Shown here: piece by piece, positions 12,018 through 24,442 of the stretch
How the letters are laid out: each line of letters starts with the position of its first letter
Numbering within the stretch: the first letter of the stretch is position 1
Assembly (NCBI GenBank): GCA_029948255.1
Contig: JALIZF010001915.1
Coordinates: 496,001 to 560,000, forward strand
Direction of reading: 5' to 3'
Source: Telmatactis stephensoni
Taxonomy: Eukaryota > Cnidaria > Anthozoa > Actiniaria > Isophelliidae
Length of the DNA: 64,000 nucleotides
Notes under the pieces: generated by a model
Told to the model about the DNA's origin: nothing
Databases searched by the model: none
The model's input: only the letters and a program-made list of their open reading frames with translations
Translations under genes and position numbers: made by a program

Positions 12018-12755
12018 ATGGTTCTCAAATTATTGGCCAGATCAGCTACTATACTGCTATTATTGATATTTATATGTCACGTAAGCCACGTCAAAAGTGA
12101 AAAGAAAACTGGAACATTTAAGAAATATTGTGGAGATGAATTCCTTAAAGCATGGTTTAATTGCTGTGGGAATAATCCTGAATGTCAAAACTCTAAACGA
12201 AAAATACAAGGTAATTAATTACACGCACAAAAAACAAAAAACGGTTACGGTTAAGGACACATTGAAAGAATTTTTGATTTGCAGCCTAAATTAAAATGAA
12301 AGGTGCGCTTAACCAAGAAACATTTTTCTGAGCATAAAATGTACGTATAGTCTTCACTGTTTATCTCCAAAAAGGTGTCAGCATAGAATGACTATAGACC
12401 ACTTTCAAAATTTGCTTGACAACGAGGCTAGCATGACTAAACAAAAGAAACCAGCCATCCATGACCAGCATTTCTTTTGTTTTATCCACATTAGCCTCGG
12501 TATCAAGTAATTTTGAAACTGGTCTATGGAGAAAAAGTGTTTCATAAGCAGCAGTCTTACATGGCTATTTTTGTTGTTTTTATAGATGACAACGTTCTGA
12601 GTCCCATCCTCGCAAACAAGTTTCTTTGGACGTCTTCTCGACGTCATCAGTCATTAACAAGTAAACGAGGGCTCGGTACCGATGCTGTAGAGGAGTGCTG
12701 TAATGAAGGATGCTCGTTATCAGAAATAGCCGAATATGATTGTTTTAAGCGATAA
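12018..12755 (+). CDS. ILP: insulin/relaxin-like prohormone, two exons
   Basis: Secreted peptide hormone precursor of 120 residues. Exons are 12018-12210 and 12586-12755, joined by a GT-AG intron in phase 1, the position and phase typical of insulin-family genes. Residues 1-27 form a signal peptide (hydrophobic core TILLLLIFIC). The B-chain region has CGDEFLKAWFNCCG (Cys38, 49, 50, 56; Cys38-x11-Cys50 is the canonical B-chain spacing). The connecting peptide carries basic sites (KRK 60-62, RR 83-84, KR 91-92). The A chain has ECCNEGC...C (Cys102, 103, 107, 117). There are two more cysteines than in vertebrate insulin, and the last A-chain gap is nine residues instead of eight. The ATG directly follows a pyrimidine-rich TTTCTAG, so a 5' non-coding exon probably lies upstream. 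The family is near certain; receptor and function are unknown. Confidence 0.9.
12394..12527. mobile_element. fold-back MITE inside the insulin-like gene intron
   Basis: The arms begin ATAGACCACTTTCAAAATT and end AATTTTGAAACTGGTCTAT, with further pairing (CGAGGCTA / TAGCCTCG). It occupies over a third of the 375-bp intron and ends 58 bp before exon 2. Confidence 0.75.
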
Positions 12756-12765
12756 ACAGGATATC

Positions 12766-12771
12766 AATAAA
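12766..12771 (+). promoter_or_regulatory. polyadenylation signal of the insulin-like gene
   Basis: A canonical AATAAA lies 10 bp after the stop codon at 12755, giving a very short 3' UTR. Confidence 0.65.
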
Positions 12772-12989
12772 AATTGTTAAAATTATTCAAATGAAACTGC
12801 AACTTGTATTAATTATTATATAATACTTGGTACATTACGTGCGCTCTGATTGGTCGAGAACCGTGTGTGATTGCAGTACACATGCATAGATGACGTCTTT
12901 AAATTTCATGCATGCTCTGATTGGTTGAAATGTTTCGATCATATAAAGCAAATGTAAATTTCTTTTTTTTCTTGGGTCTGTACTCTAAT

Positions 12990-13337
12990 GCTGATGTTAC
13001 ACGGGAGAATTTGCAGCGACAACTTTTCGCGCAACGCTAAGTTGATGCCGTTTAAGGGTGTACTGACATATAACGTTGCTGTGCAACGGTTGCTATGTAA
13101 AATAGGATCGTGCTTCAGTAGTGCGTTTTTGTCGGGGACCTTTGGACTTGCGGTAAAAGGACGCAAACCTGACAAAAGGACTAGTTTTTGTTACTATTGC
13201 GCATGTGTGGGACATTTTACCTCCGATTTCTTTATCCGAGTTCAGTTGATTTGAAAATAACAAATTTGGCTCAAGTTGTAAAAAAGGGCGAAAAATCGTT
13301 ATTGCAAATCGTCTCGACTTCTCGTGTAGCATCAGCT
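12990..13337. mobile_element. MITE with GCTGATGTTACACG ends
   Basis: Terminal inverted repeats are GCTGATGTTACACGGGAGAA on the left and TCTCGTGTAGCATCAGC on the right. The interior has several GCAACG/CGTTGC motifs and only chance ORFs. Confidence 0.6.
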
Positions 13338-13674
13338 TAATAGAAGCACAGAAGACGGCCTCAAAATATAGCGAAAAGTCACGTGTTCTCAAAGTGAGTC
13401 GGGGTCACGTGACCTCTTAAAGCAAACGACCAATAAATAGTCGAGCTTAAAAGTTAACAGTGAGTAAAACCCGTAGCTTAAGTCTGACATATTTATTTCA
13501 GTATACACAATTGAATTGTAGCATTTAGAAGAAGAAGAAGAAGGTGAAGAAGAGCGATAGCATTATCACCATTGTCAACGACAACAACAACAACAACATG
13601 CGAAGAAATTCTGCCCACCGTGCCTCCACCTAAAAATTGTATAAAAAGCTGGCCAGAACTGAAAGCCAACGCAA

Positions 13675-13687
13675 CAATAACAACACT

Positions 13688-13724
<37 letters not shown>
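13675..13724. repeat. (CAA)n microsatellite
   Basis: About 14 CAA units with minor interruptions. A shorter GAA tract (13528-13541) and CAA tract (13579-13598) precede it. The surrounding 13338-15310 shows no gene. Confidence 0.9.
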
Positions 13725-15310
13725 GAAATTCACGAATTGAGACCGTAAGGTCCGTATCATTTGACTGTGTTATTACTGAACTTAACGTTCCCTTGGGGGA
13801 GGGGGTAACGAGAGAAGACTTATGAGACGGAAGATAAGTACTGATCAGTGCTATCTAAAATATATACTTTGACGCTAACTGCATTTGACTACGACAGTGT
13901 ACATAGCAATACTCTGGTCCCAGGTTTTTTATAGCTCGAATAGAGAAAAACCAACAGGGTACAAAGCTGAATATAGTGGATTAAAGAAAGAAGAAATGGA
14001 TTTATAAGTTTTTTAAGATTGAGCAAAACCGTGGAAAGCAATTTAGAGTGCCGTTTTATCAGCTGCTTTTAGACTGAAGCCCCGAACCAATAAGGACATC
14101 AAAATTGTCAGTTCTATTGTGCTCAACGCAGTCTTTTTGAAGTCTACGTAGCTGACAAGTTTAAAGCTGGTTAAACACATATTCAAATGTGACCAAAGTA
14201 TAAAGGGAATTAATACAACCGTATTTATCTCTTTTAATACGTTTTTGAAACGCAAATGACTTCTGACGGAGTTTTTCCCTAGAGTTCTGAACATGCTTCG
14301 GTAATTATGGTCGGTCAATCAAATGCAAATAACACCCTTAGCAATGCATGGCTGGAACTCAAGTAATCGTCAGCAATTTGATTCCCATCATTTTTTATCA
14401 AGCTCAAGGAATTCTTAAATCAACAAAGTTTGAACAAGAAAAGTTGTTCAGCGCTCTCTTGATCCATTCTGAAGTATTGCAGCCGGTCCTGACTGATAAC
14501 TTCTTTCAATTTTGGCCGTTTCGCACTTGTATTGATTGTATCCATGATAAAAAAGAACACCTTTTGTCATTATGAATTACAAATACTTAGTATGGGGCTT
14601 CGTTGGAGAAAATATATTTTTACAATATCAATACCGAACAATGCTGCTAGTTAGCATAGTACTTAACCAAAGGGGTGCAATATAATATCGCAGTAAAGTT
14701 TTACATATCTGAAACATTTGAACCAAGACAAACCCGTAACATGCAAGTTAAATCTCAACGCTAAAACTCGGTATAAAATAGAAATTAGTTTAGAGAAATC
14801 ATTTGCAAGGCGGAGAGAAAACTGCTAGGGGACAGGAGGAGGTAACAAATCAACATATTAAAGAAAAAGAGTTTCCCTTTCCGAAATTTCTAAAATTTGA
14901 AAAAATTCAACAATTTAAGCTTTGTATTCTCTTTAAAGTAATTAAATAACACATATAACACAATAACATAAGTTTGAAGAAACATAGTGACAGAGGAACC
15001 TTTCAAGATTTTTTTCCAGAAGAACCGTAACAATTACACCCAGTTAGTATATTTAAGTTTAATTCGAGATTCAAATGGAATACGTTTTTTTTTATTTTGC
15101 GGTTAACACAGCTGTAAGAGGAACACTTAACTAAACAAACTGTACACCTTTGATTTTAGACGTGAAACGGCCGCCATAATAATCGGCATTCTATAGGCTG
15201 AAAATAAAGATTTCTCTACGGATTTTCGAGCCTTTTTAAAAGATTTGTTTCGCAGACAAAATGAAGTTTTCGGAATTATAGTAATTGCACTGACTGCAGA
15301 CTGACGTCAC

Positions 15311-15437
15311 AGAGCCGATGTCCTATGACTTAGAAAACGGCACGGTCAAAGCACGGCACTGTTACGGCAGGCATTTCGAATGCCATTCGGTTTTTAAAGA
15401 CATTACGGCGTTTCCCACTCATACGAAAACCGCTCTC
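15311..15437 (+). mobile_element. diverged copy of the CACGG MITE family
   Basis: It contains the family hallmarks AAAACGGCACGGTCAAAGCACGGCAC, split here as AAAACGGCACGG and AGCACGGCACTGTTACGGCA, then CATTTCGAATG and a terminal CTCATACGAAAACCGCTCTC. The second CACGG block is missing. It is the only one of eleven copies outside an identified gene. Confidence 0.65.
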
Positions 15438-18400
15438 TTGCCTTATCGCTTGGCAAATCACGATTGAATGGTTAGTCAAGAGAAAAACGCTCACCGTTTG
15501 TTTGTCTAATCGCCTCTGAGTTCAGTGTATGCCGATAAAAACAGTATATTGCTTGAAATTGTGACCCCCCGATGCTAAGGACACAATCAGATTGATGGAA
15601 CAATAAATTCAGTGAACGTTTAAAGGAATTCAAAGGATGCATCTCTAGGAAGTACATACATCAAAAAGGCCGATTCCATCCACCCTATCTTCACCTCACG
15701 CTGTGATCTTAAAGAAAGAATCTTTAGCATATAATACCCATTGAAAACATGTATGCAGTAATTCCATGTTTGTCAGGCCGAGGCACGCAACGCATATATA
15801 TAGAACAATCTATGACATGCAAGTGAAGTTTAGTTATCGTGTGTTATCATGACGTTTGTTATCGTTTGTTATCGTTTTATGATACAAATTAAGAATGATA
15901 GTTTAGACCGTTTGGTTGAATAGTATTTAGAATCTAATATTTACCATACCATGTGGTTATATAGGTCAGTGCATTGTAAATCTTTAAAATGGTGAAGCAC
16001 TGAAACTGAAACGGAATCGAAAAACTAATATAAGCAGCTAGTCTAATTAAACTCTTACCGTTTGATAAAATGTACAGTTTAAAAAGGTACTATATTTAAT
16101 TTAAAACATTATGTATAAGATTTTTTTGTTTTTAAATGATAACCAGGCTAAAAAGTACAGATTTAAGTTAGTCGGGACCAACGAAACTCAATAATTACCC
16201 TTAATTAGTTAAACTGATAACGATATTTCAAGAACCTCAAGGATGTTATATATTGGTCATCCTGTGAGTAAGTTTATCATGTTTTCAATAGACCTTCACG
16301 TGTGTTAGAAAGTAGCAACGTTCTTTTATTAGTAAGCATTGTTTCGACACGAAATTGTACCTTTGATCCTTTAAAAGCGGAAGTACTAGAGCCTTAAATA
16401 GCACAATAATCAAAATCTTTGGAGAAGAAATGTATTCGAATTTATATCTGTTAAAAATGAAATTCTGTTTAAATCCAATGGTTCATTCCATTTGTGATAT
16501 TTTTATTAAAGTTTCTGAGACCAAAGGAAAAAAGATCCGAAAATTATACACATCATAAGAAAGCTTAATGCAATTGTTCAAATGTTTTCAGAAAAGAGTC
16601 GGCAAAACGAAGATTCAAACTGTTTTAGCAGAAATGCTCATATGATTTAACTACTCGACCCCGCAAAGACCTTCGTGTTCTGTTGAAGGTTCTTAGTCAA
16701 AATTATTTTCTTTATCTTATAGTTTGTGTTGCAACTCCACCTGTATCATTGTGATTCGCTGCTATTTTTGTCCTGGACACTTTGTTTGATGCCGAAGCCA
16801 CGACTTCTCTGTGTACGATAATAAAGTATCTTTTGAAGAATAAATAAAAGCGTGCAGTTTGTATTTAAATTAGATTGTTATGTACTGCACAGTCAACAAT
16901 ATCAATGGTGTTATAATAGGCAATAATCGAGCACTACTATGTATTAAAATTAGTATCTAAATCGTTTCAATTGATAATTTAGTAGTCAGTTGGTACTTAT
17001 ATTGTGGTTTTCGATTTCGTATTGTATGAGTAAAATTCATCTTCCAGGGCTTTCTTTGTTTTTTGTTGTTGTTATTTTCCAAGGAAAAGCAAAAAGTCTT
17101 CCGTGTACGAAATCAACAGAAAATAATATCACAAGTAATCCAAAGTGGTATTCAACTATCCCGCTTAACTAAGATTTAAAACATCGTTAGATCAAAAGTT
17201 TTAAACTAGCAGTAACTCCAGTTATCGTTTTGGGTGACAATTTCCTTAGTCGAAGCAAGTTGTTGAAAGCCAGTAAAAATGTATTGAATTGAATGTTAGC
17301 GTGTGCACTTGTGATATAAAGTATTGTTTTTGCATATAAATCACGCTGTATACCCAAATTATCATAATACAATCGCCACATGCCTTACGGAGTTTGGGAT
17401 GTTCGTTTTCATAATTCAAAGACAAAGTCTAGTTTTGTACCCAGACTAATTAATATTCCACGATTTCACCAAAATCTTGCGTTAAGGAAGCTGAAAATTC
17501 GAACCCTAAATTTCTGTTACACGCGGTAACAATCAATGAATCGGCCTCCAATAAGGCTAAATATGTCTGTTATGACCTTATGTTTGGCATTAAAAGAAGG
17601 CGAGAACGATTTTTGGGGCATTAAAAATCGTCTAGAATCTTGCTTTACTATTGGTTAATTAGTATGCAAGCCCCAAACAATAGATTGGCGTGGAGGGATT
17701 TTTACAAACTTAACGGCGTAAACTTGTTCGGCGATAAACGTTGTGAGTAATCATGAACAACCGGATAGCCCTGCTGTTTGAAACTCAATTTGTTACAAGT
17801 AATAATACTCTTTCACTGGAGAAGTCAATCTGGTTCGGAAACCCAGACAAAGAAATTTACAGAAACAGAACAGAAGTTGAGGTTTCAAAAACAAAATCAA
17901 TAGTTCATGCCAACTGTTTTAGCTCGACCTTTCTCATATTAGAATAGATAATTGTGTTGACGTTACTGTTTCGAACTCTTGTAGTAAAAACATCGAATAG
18001 AACAGTGTCGAAACGTACAATGACAAGTCCCAAGCTAAAGTGCCCCACCCTTATTTGTCTTTTGCAAGAATTTCTCTTTTTGATACATTTTTCGGCCTCG
18101 TGTTTTCTTTTCCTAGCTTAGTGAGACACGTTTTAGTTTGGTAAATAAATTATTCTTGATTTCTGTCAGTTCGTGCTGTAAGCACGTTTTATGTTCGCTC
18201 AAGGAACGTTCGGGAAATATGAAGTACCTATTAACTAATTCTTGTCTTTGTGTGGAGAACAGCTAGTTCTGAGGGAGCTAAGCACCCAAGAACTGCAAAT
18301 AATGACGACGAATGGTGTTACCTTAGAGTTCAGAGATAAATGTCTTTATGTTAAGCATTGTCTAAGGCTTATATGGGACAAATAATGGGGACTTCAAAAG

Positions 18401-20131
18401 AGTATGCTCTCTTAACACACGAGTTCGTTATAAGGAAGTTACAAAAGGGGGAACTTCTGTCCCATGGTGAGGGTATAAGATAGTCAGTTTTCCATGATAA
18501 AATTGTCTCAGTATAGTGATTTCAAATCCTTGTTTTTGTGTTGTAGTTAGTATTTGGTATTCTAATTTCTTTGGAGGATTTCTAGGCTCTGTTTTTGAGA
18601 TAAGGGGTATTGTCTCGGGGCCTTTCACGTGATAGGATGCTAAATTTCACCAATGAAACAAAAGTGGTTATACAATGCCCAGGTGCTAGCCATTAATGCT
18701 AACCCCTGTTTAATGGGTTGAGACGTTCTTCGTATACGTGCTCGCCTGGGCAACCTACAACCACCAAGACTGATTTGTGCATTAATTAGTCTCTGTCCAT
18801 GGACTCTATCCATGTGTGTGAGACTCAGTAACCAAAGCTTAGGACAGGTCTTAAACAACAACCTATCGTAGACAAACACGGTATCATAACACACCATGTT
18901 GGCGACAACTCAAGATGAACGAAAACATCACGATTCAATTCAAATATTTTATTTTTATTTGGAAAATGCCCCTTATTGATTGTTTAAGCACATGGGTGCA
19001 GCATTAATGATCGACGTTTACTTTGGTCTCTTTTGGGCTTTTCACCTCCCTTTTATTGTCACAGATCTGACACCTTAATTCTAATGACCAATAAAGAGTA
19101 TAAATGAGTTTGTGATACTTCAAGCAGGTATGGGCTGTGTTCACACAATACAACAGCCCTTTATAGCGCGATAAGCTTAGATCTTTACAGTTGCTGTCTA
19201 TCTGGAATGTAACTCCTCAGAGAGAACATATTAACCAACCAGAACGTAGCAGTAGTGTGCGTCCTGACAAATGCATCAATGTATTTGTACGTATAAATTG
19301 CGAAAAACAAGGTCTTTTCAATGAAATGAGAATTCATGAGACTAATGACTGCAGTTTCTATGGGGGGAGCTGTTTGAGACACCTAGTTCATTCTCTTATC
19401 TATTAACCCACTAATAACTATTGAAACGTTATTCTTGCATTGTTGATAACTGTGATATAGAGATAACGCAGTTGGCCATACAGCATCGATCACCAATTTT
19501 CACACAAAATTTATATACTAATAAACAATACTATTGTATTGTTACAGTTACTGAAGATTTGTTAAACACCTAAATAAGGATACAGCTATTATAAATTCGA
19601 ATTTTGTGTTACACTAACATTTTTAGAAATTGCACACTTTCTATTTTTTCACAAGAATATCCTCAGGGAAAATCAATGAAATAAAAGTAGCCAATTTCAA
19701 GTCTGAGTTCATAAGGTACATGGAACACAAAGGACTGTGTGCGCATTGAGGACAAGAGGACGATTTGCATAATAGGGGCAAGTACCCAAATTTGACCTAT
19801 CTCCATAGTTTCTTTAACTCCTTTATGCGAGTCCTTAATGGGGGTAATTTTGATTTTCTGAGGCCTGTGCACGCGGTGCTCGCTCTTTGCTTTTTTAAGA
19901 TCTAAGTTGTGATAATCCAATTAATTGACTGTCAAAATACAGCACGATTCTGATTGGCTGAGCCAGCAGGTGGAGACTCTATTAAATTGCGTTCAAACAC
20001 TCATTTCTGTGTAATCATTGGAGACGACCAGACCTGAACTGGGGAAGTGAAGGCAAATCCTTACGAGTATAGTCTCATCAAAGAGAACCTGCAGGTTTGA
20101 TACAAGTAAGACCCAAATACTTGAACTCAAT
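15438..20131. other. intergenic, nothing recognised
   Basis: AT-rich DNA without recognisable exons, RNA genes or transposon ends. Small ORFs at 17753-17947, 18640-18897 and 19663-19920 match nothing I know and lack splice context. The 3' part could hold regulatory DNA of the bHLH gene. Confidence 0.5.
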
Positions 20132-20185
20132 TTGGCTGTTATTGATATCTTGGTTGGCTTTCGTCAAGATTTGTTAAAGTTAAAA

Positions 20186-20584
20186 ATGGAGTTCCAAGAT
20201 TACGCATTTTCTATGCCTACATGTTACCAGCTAGGAATACCTAGTGACAACACTCCATTGACTCAATATCAACCCTATCATTATGCTCCACAAGTTACTA
20301 TGCCGATCCCTCATCCGTTATATGACTACAATTTGGAGCCAGCATTTATACGAAAAAGAAATGAGAGAGAACGAATCCGTGTGCGGCATGTAAACGAAGG
20401 CTACGCAAGACTCCGCGAACATTTACCTGAAGAACCGACGGACAAACGTATGTCAAAGGTAGAAACATTACGAGCTGCTATCCGATATATTAAACACCTT
20501 GAAAGTCTGCTTGAAAACGAAACACCGAACAAGACGAACGACCTAACACAGTATGAACAAAAAGACCAAGAAAATAACTCATGA
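20186..20584 (+). CDS. ASCL: achaete-scute family bHLH transcription factor
   Basis: A 132-residue protein in one exon, as is common for achaete-scute genes. The first in-frame ATG is at 20186 (context AAAATGG); a longer reading frame upstream starts only at TTG. Residues 1-54 are rich in Tyr, Pro and Gln and carry no domain. Residues 55-109 form the bHLH: basic part RKRNERERIRVRHVN, helix 1 EGYARLREHLP, a short loop EEPTDKR, and helix 2 MSKVETLRAAIRYIKHLESL. The signature RNERERxRVxxVN with MSKVETLRxAIxYI is diagnostic of the Ascl group. Such proteins bind E-boxes as heterodimers with E-proteins in the nucleus and promote neural or nematocyte-lineage fates in cnidarians (known for the family, inferred here). 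The C-terminal tail of 23 residues is hydrophilic. Confidence 0.95.
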   Translation: MEFQDYAFSMPTCYQLGIPSDNTPLTQYQPYHYAPQVTMPIPHPLYDYNLEPAFIRKRNERERIRVRHVNEGYARLREHLPEEPTDKRMSKVETLRAAIRYIKHLESLLENETPNKTNDLTQYEQKDQENNS

Positions 20585-23500
20585 ATTATTGGTAATTTAT
20601 TGAGAGTATATATTGACTTTTATAGGCTACTTAACAACCCAAACTTATGTTATTCAGATAAAGACTGAAACTTACAAACCAAAACCAAAATTTAAAAAGA
20701 AAGGAAAGCGGAATATCTCAAATGATTAGAACTAGTTTTTCCTAGGCCTTGCTAAAGTGTGTTTTTTTAAGAAATACTTACCAAAAGCAAGGCAAATTAA
20801 AAATGTAAAAATGTATAAGATTTTGTAGAAACAATCACATATAATACTACCTAGTTTGAATAATATTAAAAAAAACATGAATAATTGATCACAGTTTTAT
20901 TGTCTATTTAACGTGACTTTCAAAGCAAAACTTAAAGATTGTAATTAAGACGAATTTCGGTCGCTATGGAGTTAATTATGATACATGACGAAAACATCTA
21001 ATAGAGAATCGTTAGCTAAGACTAAAGCTTCCAAGAAAACTGTCTAATCCACTAGCTTTGTATCAATGTGACTAGCAAAACAAAAAATGGATATTGAACA
21101 ATGCTAATACACTAGATTTTCGTCTACACATCTTAACTAAGCAGCCCATTTGAAAGCAATCGATGGGTTAATATATATATATATTTTGCTACGAAAACTG
21201 TATCTAAACAAACACATTAGCCCATGAGGCTTTTAGAAAATAACCTAGGATCATTTTAAGAGGATAAAAAGAAAATGTTTTAGAAAAAATAGTGTTTTTC
21301 ACTGATATCAAATGATGAATGGTTTGGCGCATGGCAAATAGTGACTGCAGCCTTTTGTGTATTTCAAAAACAGCTGTACTAATACACTAAGTTAAATTTT
21401 TGCCTTGCACTGATTCTTTCTCAATGTGATTTACCGCTTTGGAGAATTGCTTTTGAAGGGACAAATAAGCGCTATAATCCTTCCTTTATTGGCTCAGAAC
21501 ATTATTTTCTTAAAAACACTGTTGCCAATAATCTTCACTCCGAATCTATAGGGTTTTCCGATGATAATTTTTCATTTTAATGACATCAAAAAGATACATA
21601 TATATTGAATAAATTTCACCTAAAATGTTTTTAAGCCTTTAAAACGAACGTTTTATCAGTTAGTTTATTGGTTGCGGATTTTATCGATATCAAACAAAAT
21701 CTAAACATTTCCTAAATCGCTTGTTTTCGACAGTAAAAGTCAAGAAATCCAGTTTTTATAAAATGGTTAATTGATTTAACAAAACGTCTTAGATCATCAC
21801 CATATGAGGCTCGTTTATTTTTGACCTGCTGGTCGAAACGGACGTGGTCGATTTTTTAACTTAATTTGAGCCTAATCACCAAAATGTGGATTTCAAAATG
21901 TTGTTTTAAATCCATAAGAATTTTGTGAAATTAGACAACAATTCTTCCCCAAGCAACGAAAACGCAGCCATGGAATTACTTGATCACTGAAAACACGTGT
22001 AAAGAAACTATAAAACAAAGTACATTGTTTGGATATGAAAGACGCAGTCAAAGTAATAGTAGATAAGAGGACTGAAATTCAAAGATTCAAGAATTGTTTT
22101 AAAATACTGAATATTATCAAGGGGGTATAGTTCCGTTTTTTCTTTATTCATTAGGAATAATAGCTATGTTGTTGTTAGATCGACCACGATGTTTCCGATT
22201 TTGTAATGATCTAGAACGCTTTTTGTATCGAGGTTTGAAAAGAACATCGCAACATTAACAATCGTCCGCTTAGAAAATTTAATTGGAATCGCCTGTTTTG
22301 TTCTATATGTGACGCTACAGGAAAACTATTGAAAAGCCTATTCTTATAAGCGTTGGAAGGGATATATCCAAAGAAAAACATAGTTTAAAGGAATAATGGC
22401 AAAGTAAAAGATACCTTTCTCTCACTCAAGCTTCAAATACAATAATGCACGCATGTGTATATTTTAACATGAATTATTGGCCAACAGGTTTATAAGACGT
22501 AGAGTATTTTGTTTTGCAGTTCATGCAATGCATCCAAGGGATGAGCTAATTGAATTTTGTAGATCACTTCTTTAACTGAGTCCTTAACAATACCATGTTT
22601 TGAATAATGATATCAAAAGAAGCCTTCTAAACTTTTCTCACATTGTAAACGCGGCGGTAGATATCATAAAGTCGGTATCGCCCTAGTGAGATCACTTTTC
22701 CACGATTTTCTCATGATCGCTTAATACCAAGTGCATAAAGTCGGCTCAAAACACGTGGAGAGCGAACATGCATCGAAAAATTAACATTATAAACGGACTG
22801 TCTTTAAGTAAACACTGAACTGCCTTTCTGTTATTAAGAATAGGAATTTCAGTTTAGATACGCTCCCACGCTGTACAGACGCAGCGATCGTGGTACCAAT
22901 GCACACGAGAGTCAAATGACTATTGATAAATACTCTTGAGTGATTAGAATCTTATATTTTCCCTACAGCGGACTTTAGAATTGATATCAGTGAAGCAGGT
23001 GCAGTGTTGGTGATAAACCATGATGCATGTCAGAATTTATCAATAAAGTTATCCTTTAGATGCGGGGCTTTGTCACTGATATTGCTCAACAAGGCATGCA
23101 TGCGGTTTAAGACTAAACAATTGATCGGTGTTCTTTGGCTTTGTGCACTAAATAAACGAGTAGGCTTGTGTGAATTCATTGTTAGGCAGCATAGAAACCA
23201 TTATATATAAATTGAACGATGGTTATGTTTGCTGGCTCGGTGTCATTTCTGTCAATTTCTGATGTTTTGGGTTTCTTTATATAGTACGAGCTCAAAAGCC
23301 TCTTTTTAATTGTAAGAAAAAACTACCTTTTGTGAGCTAAAAGGGCCCATGACAATTCAAGGGTTGGAGTAATCTGAATACAGTACAGTACGCATGCAGT
23401 ACTCTTTAGAAATCAAAGTTAATTTTCATATTCTACACAATTTAGATCCAAAGTGATACATTTATTGATTTTGCAAGAATAAAGGAAATCTTTCTTACAC

Positions 23501-24442
23501 TTTAGCAAGTGCATTGCATTTGGATAATTAACTGTTACAATAACCCTGGAAGGTTTCCTAGGTTTCCATTTCTGTGTTAAAGCATTTTAGCTCTTCAAAT
23601 GAACAATACCAATATAGAAAAGTTCAGGTTATACTGTTTTTCTTTAAGAACCCTTCTCACTTGCCCTTTGACAATACTGTTTCAATGATGTTCAGTGAAA
23701 CAGTAAAACTAACAGTCAAATACTTAAGTACAATACGAAATACCAGGTCAAGAATGGGTATACCGTGTCTTTTTGTGATCAAGTTTCTCGGAAAAGTAAA
23801 ACAACACAGTTGTCTAACAAAGAAGTTAAAATGCGTTTTACTTTGAAATGAATGAAGTGTTCATGGTGATGTTTTATTGTTTTGCTATCTGTACCTGTTG
23901 GCATTCAAATGGCGTTTTACGAAAACTGTACACGTGTAGTGATTTCCTGTGTGAGATGATCTGAAAACCTAGTTTATTGAACTGCATATGCCTTTACTGG
24001 TCCAACACCACCAGTTTCACTTGTTTTCGAGAATTTCAATGATAGGGTCAGTGACACGGATTATCTTCCCCTATAGTTTACTGCATTTAACTTCTGGTAA
24101 ATTATCTCTATACAAATTGATAATCCTTTGGCTTTAGCAGGTATGTTTACACACACAAACAAAGGTTCTTACACAACAAAATTACTCGGAATAAAGAAAC
24201 AGTTAAGTGCTTTTCAAATCAAAGAACAGAGAAAAGAATTCATTAAAACCGGCAATAAATATTGCAAACCCATTTTGTAACACTCAATTAGTTCCCAATT
24301 GCGGAAACAATGAAGTGTGCTGTCAACTCATGCTGCTTTTGATTGCAATACTACAGCGGGTTTTCAAAAGGGTCATATGCCATGTTACGTTTGCCACGTG
24401 GACCGAAAACATCATCTAAAAGAACAAATTTTGTATACGTTG
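20585..24442. other. long gene-free stretch downstream of the bHLH gene
   Basis: No exon, RNA gene or transposon end recognised. It is very AT-rich. An AATAAA at 21608-21613 might serve the bHLH transcript, but nothing closer was seen. Long non-coding flanks are common around developmental regulators. Confidence 0.5.

Noticed and set aside
13093..13392. 99-codon minus-strand ORF
   Set aside because: It lies largely within a MITE with no coding signature.
20132..20185. Longer start for the bHLH protein
   Set aside because: The extra 18 codons begin with TTG, not ATG. The ATG at 20186 has a good context.
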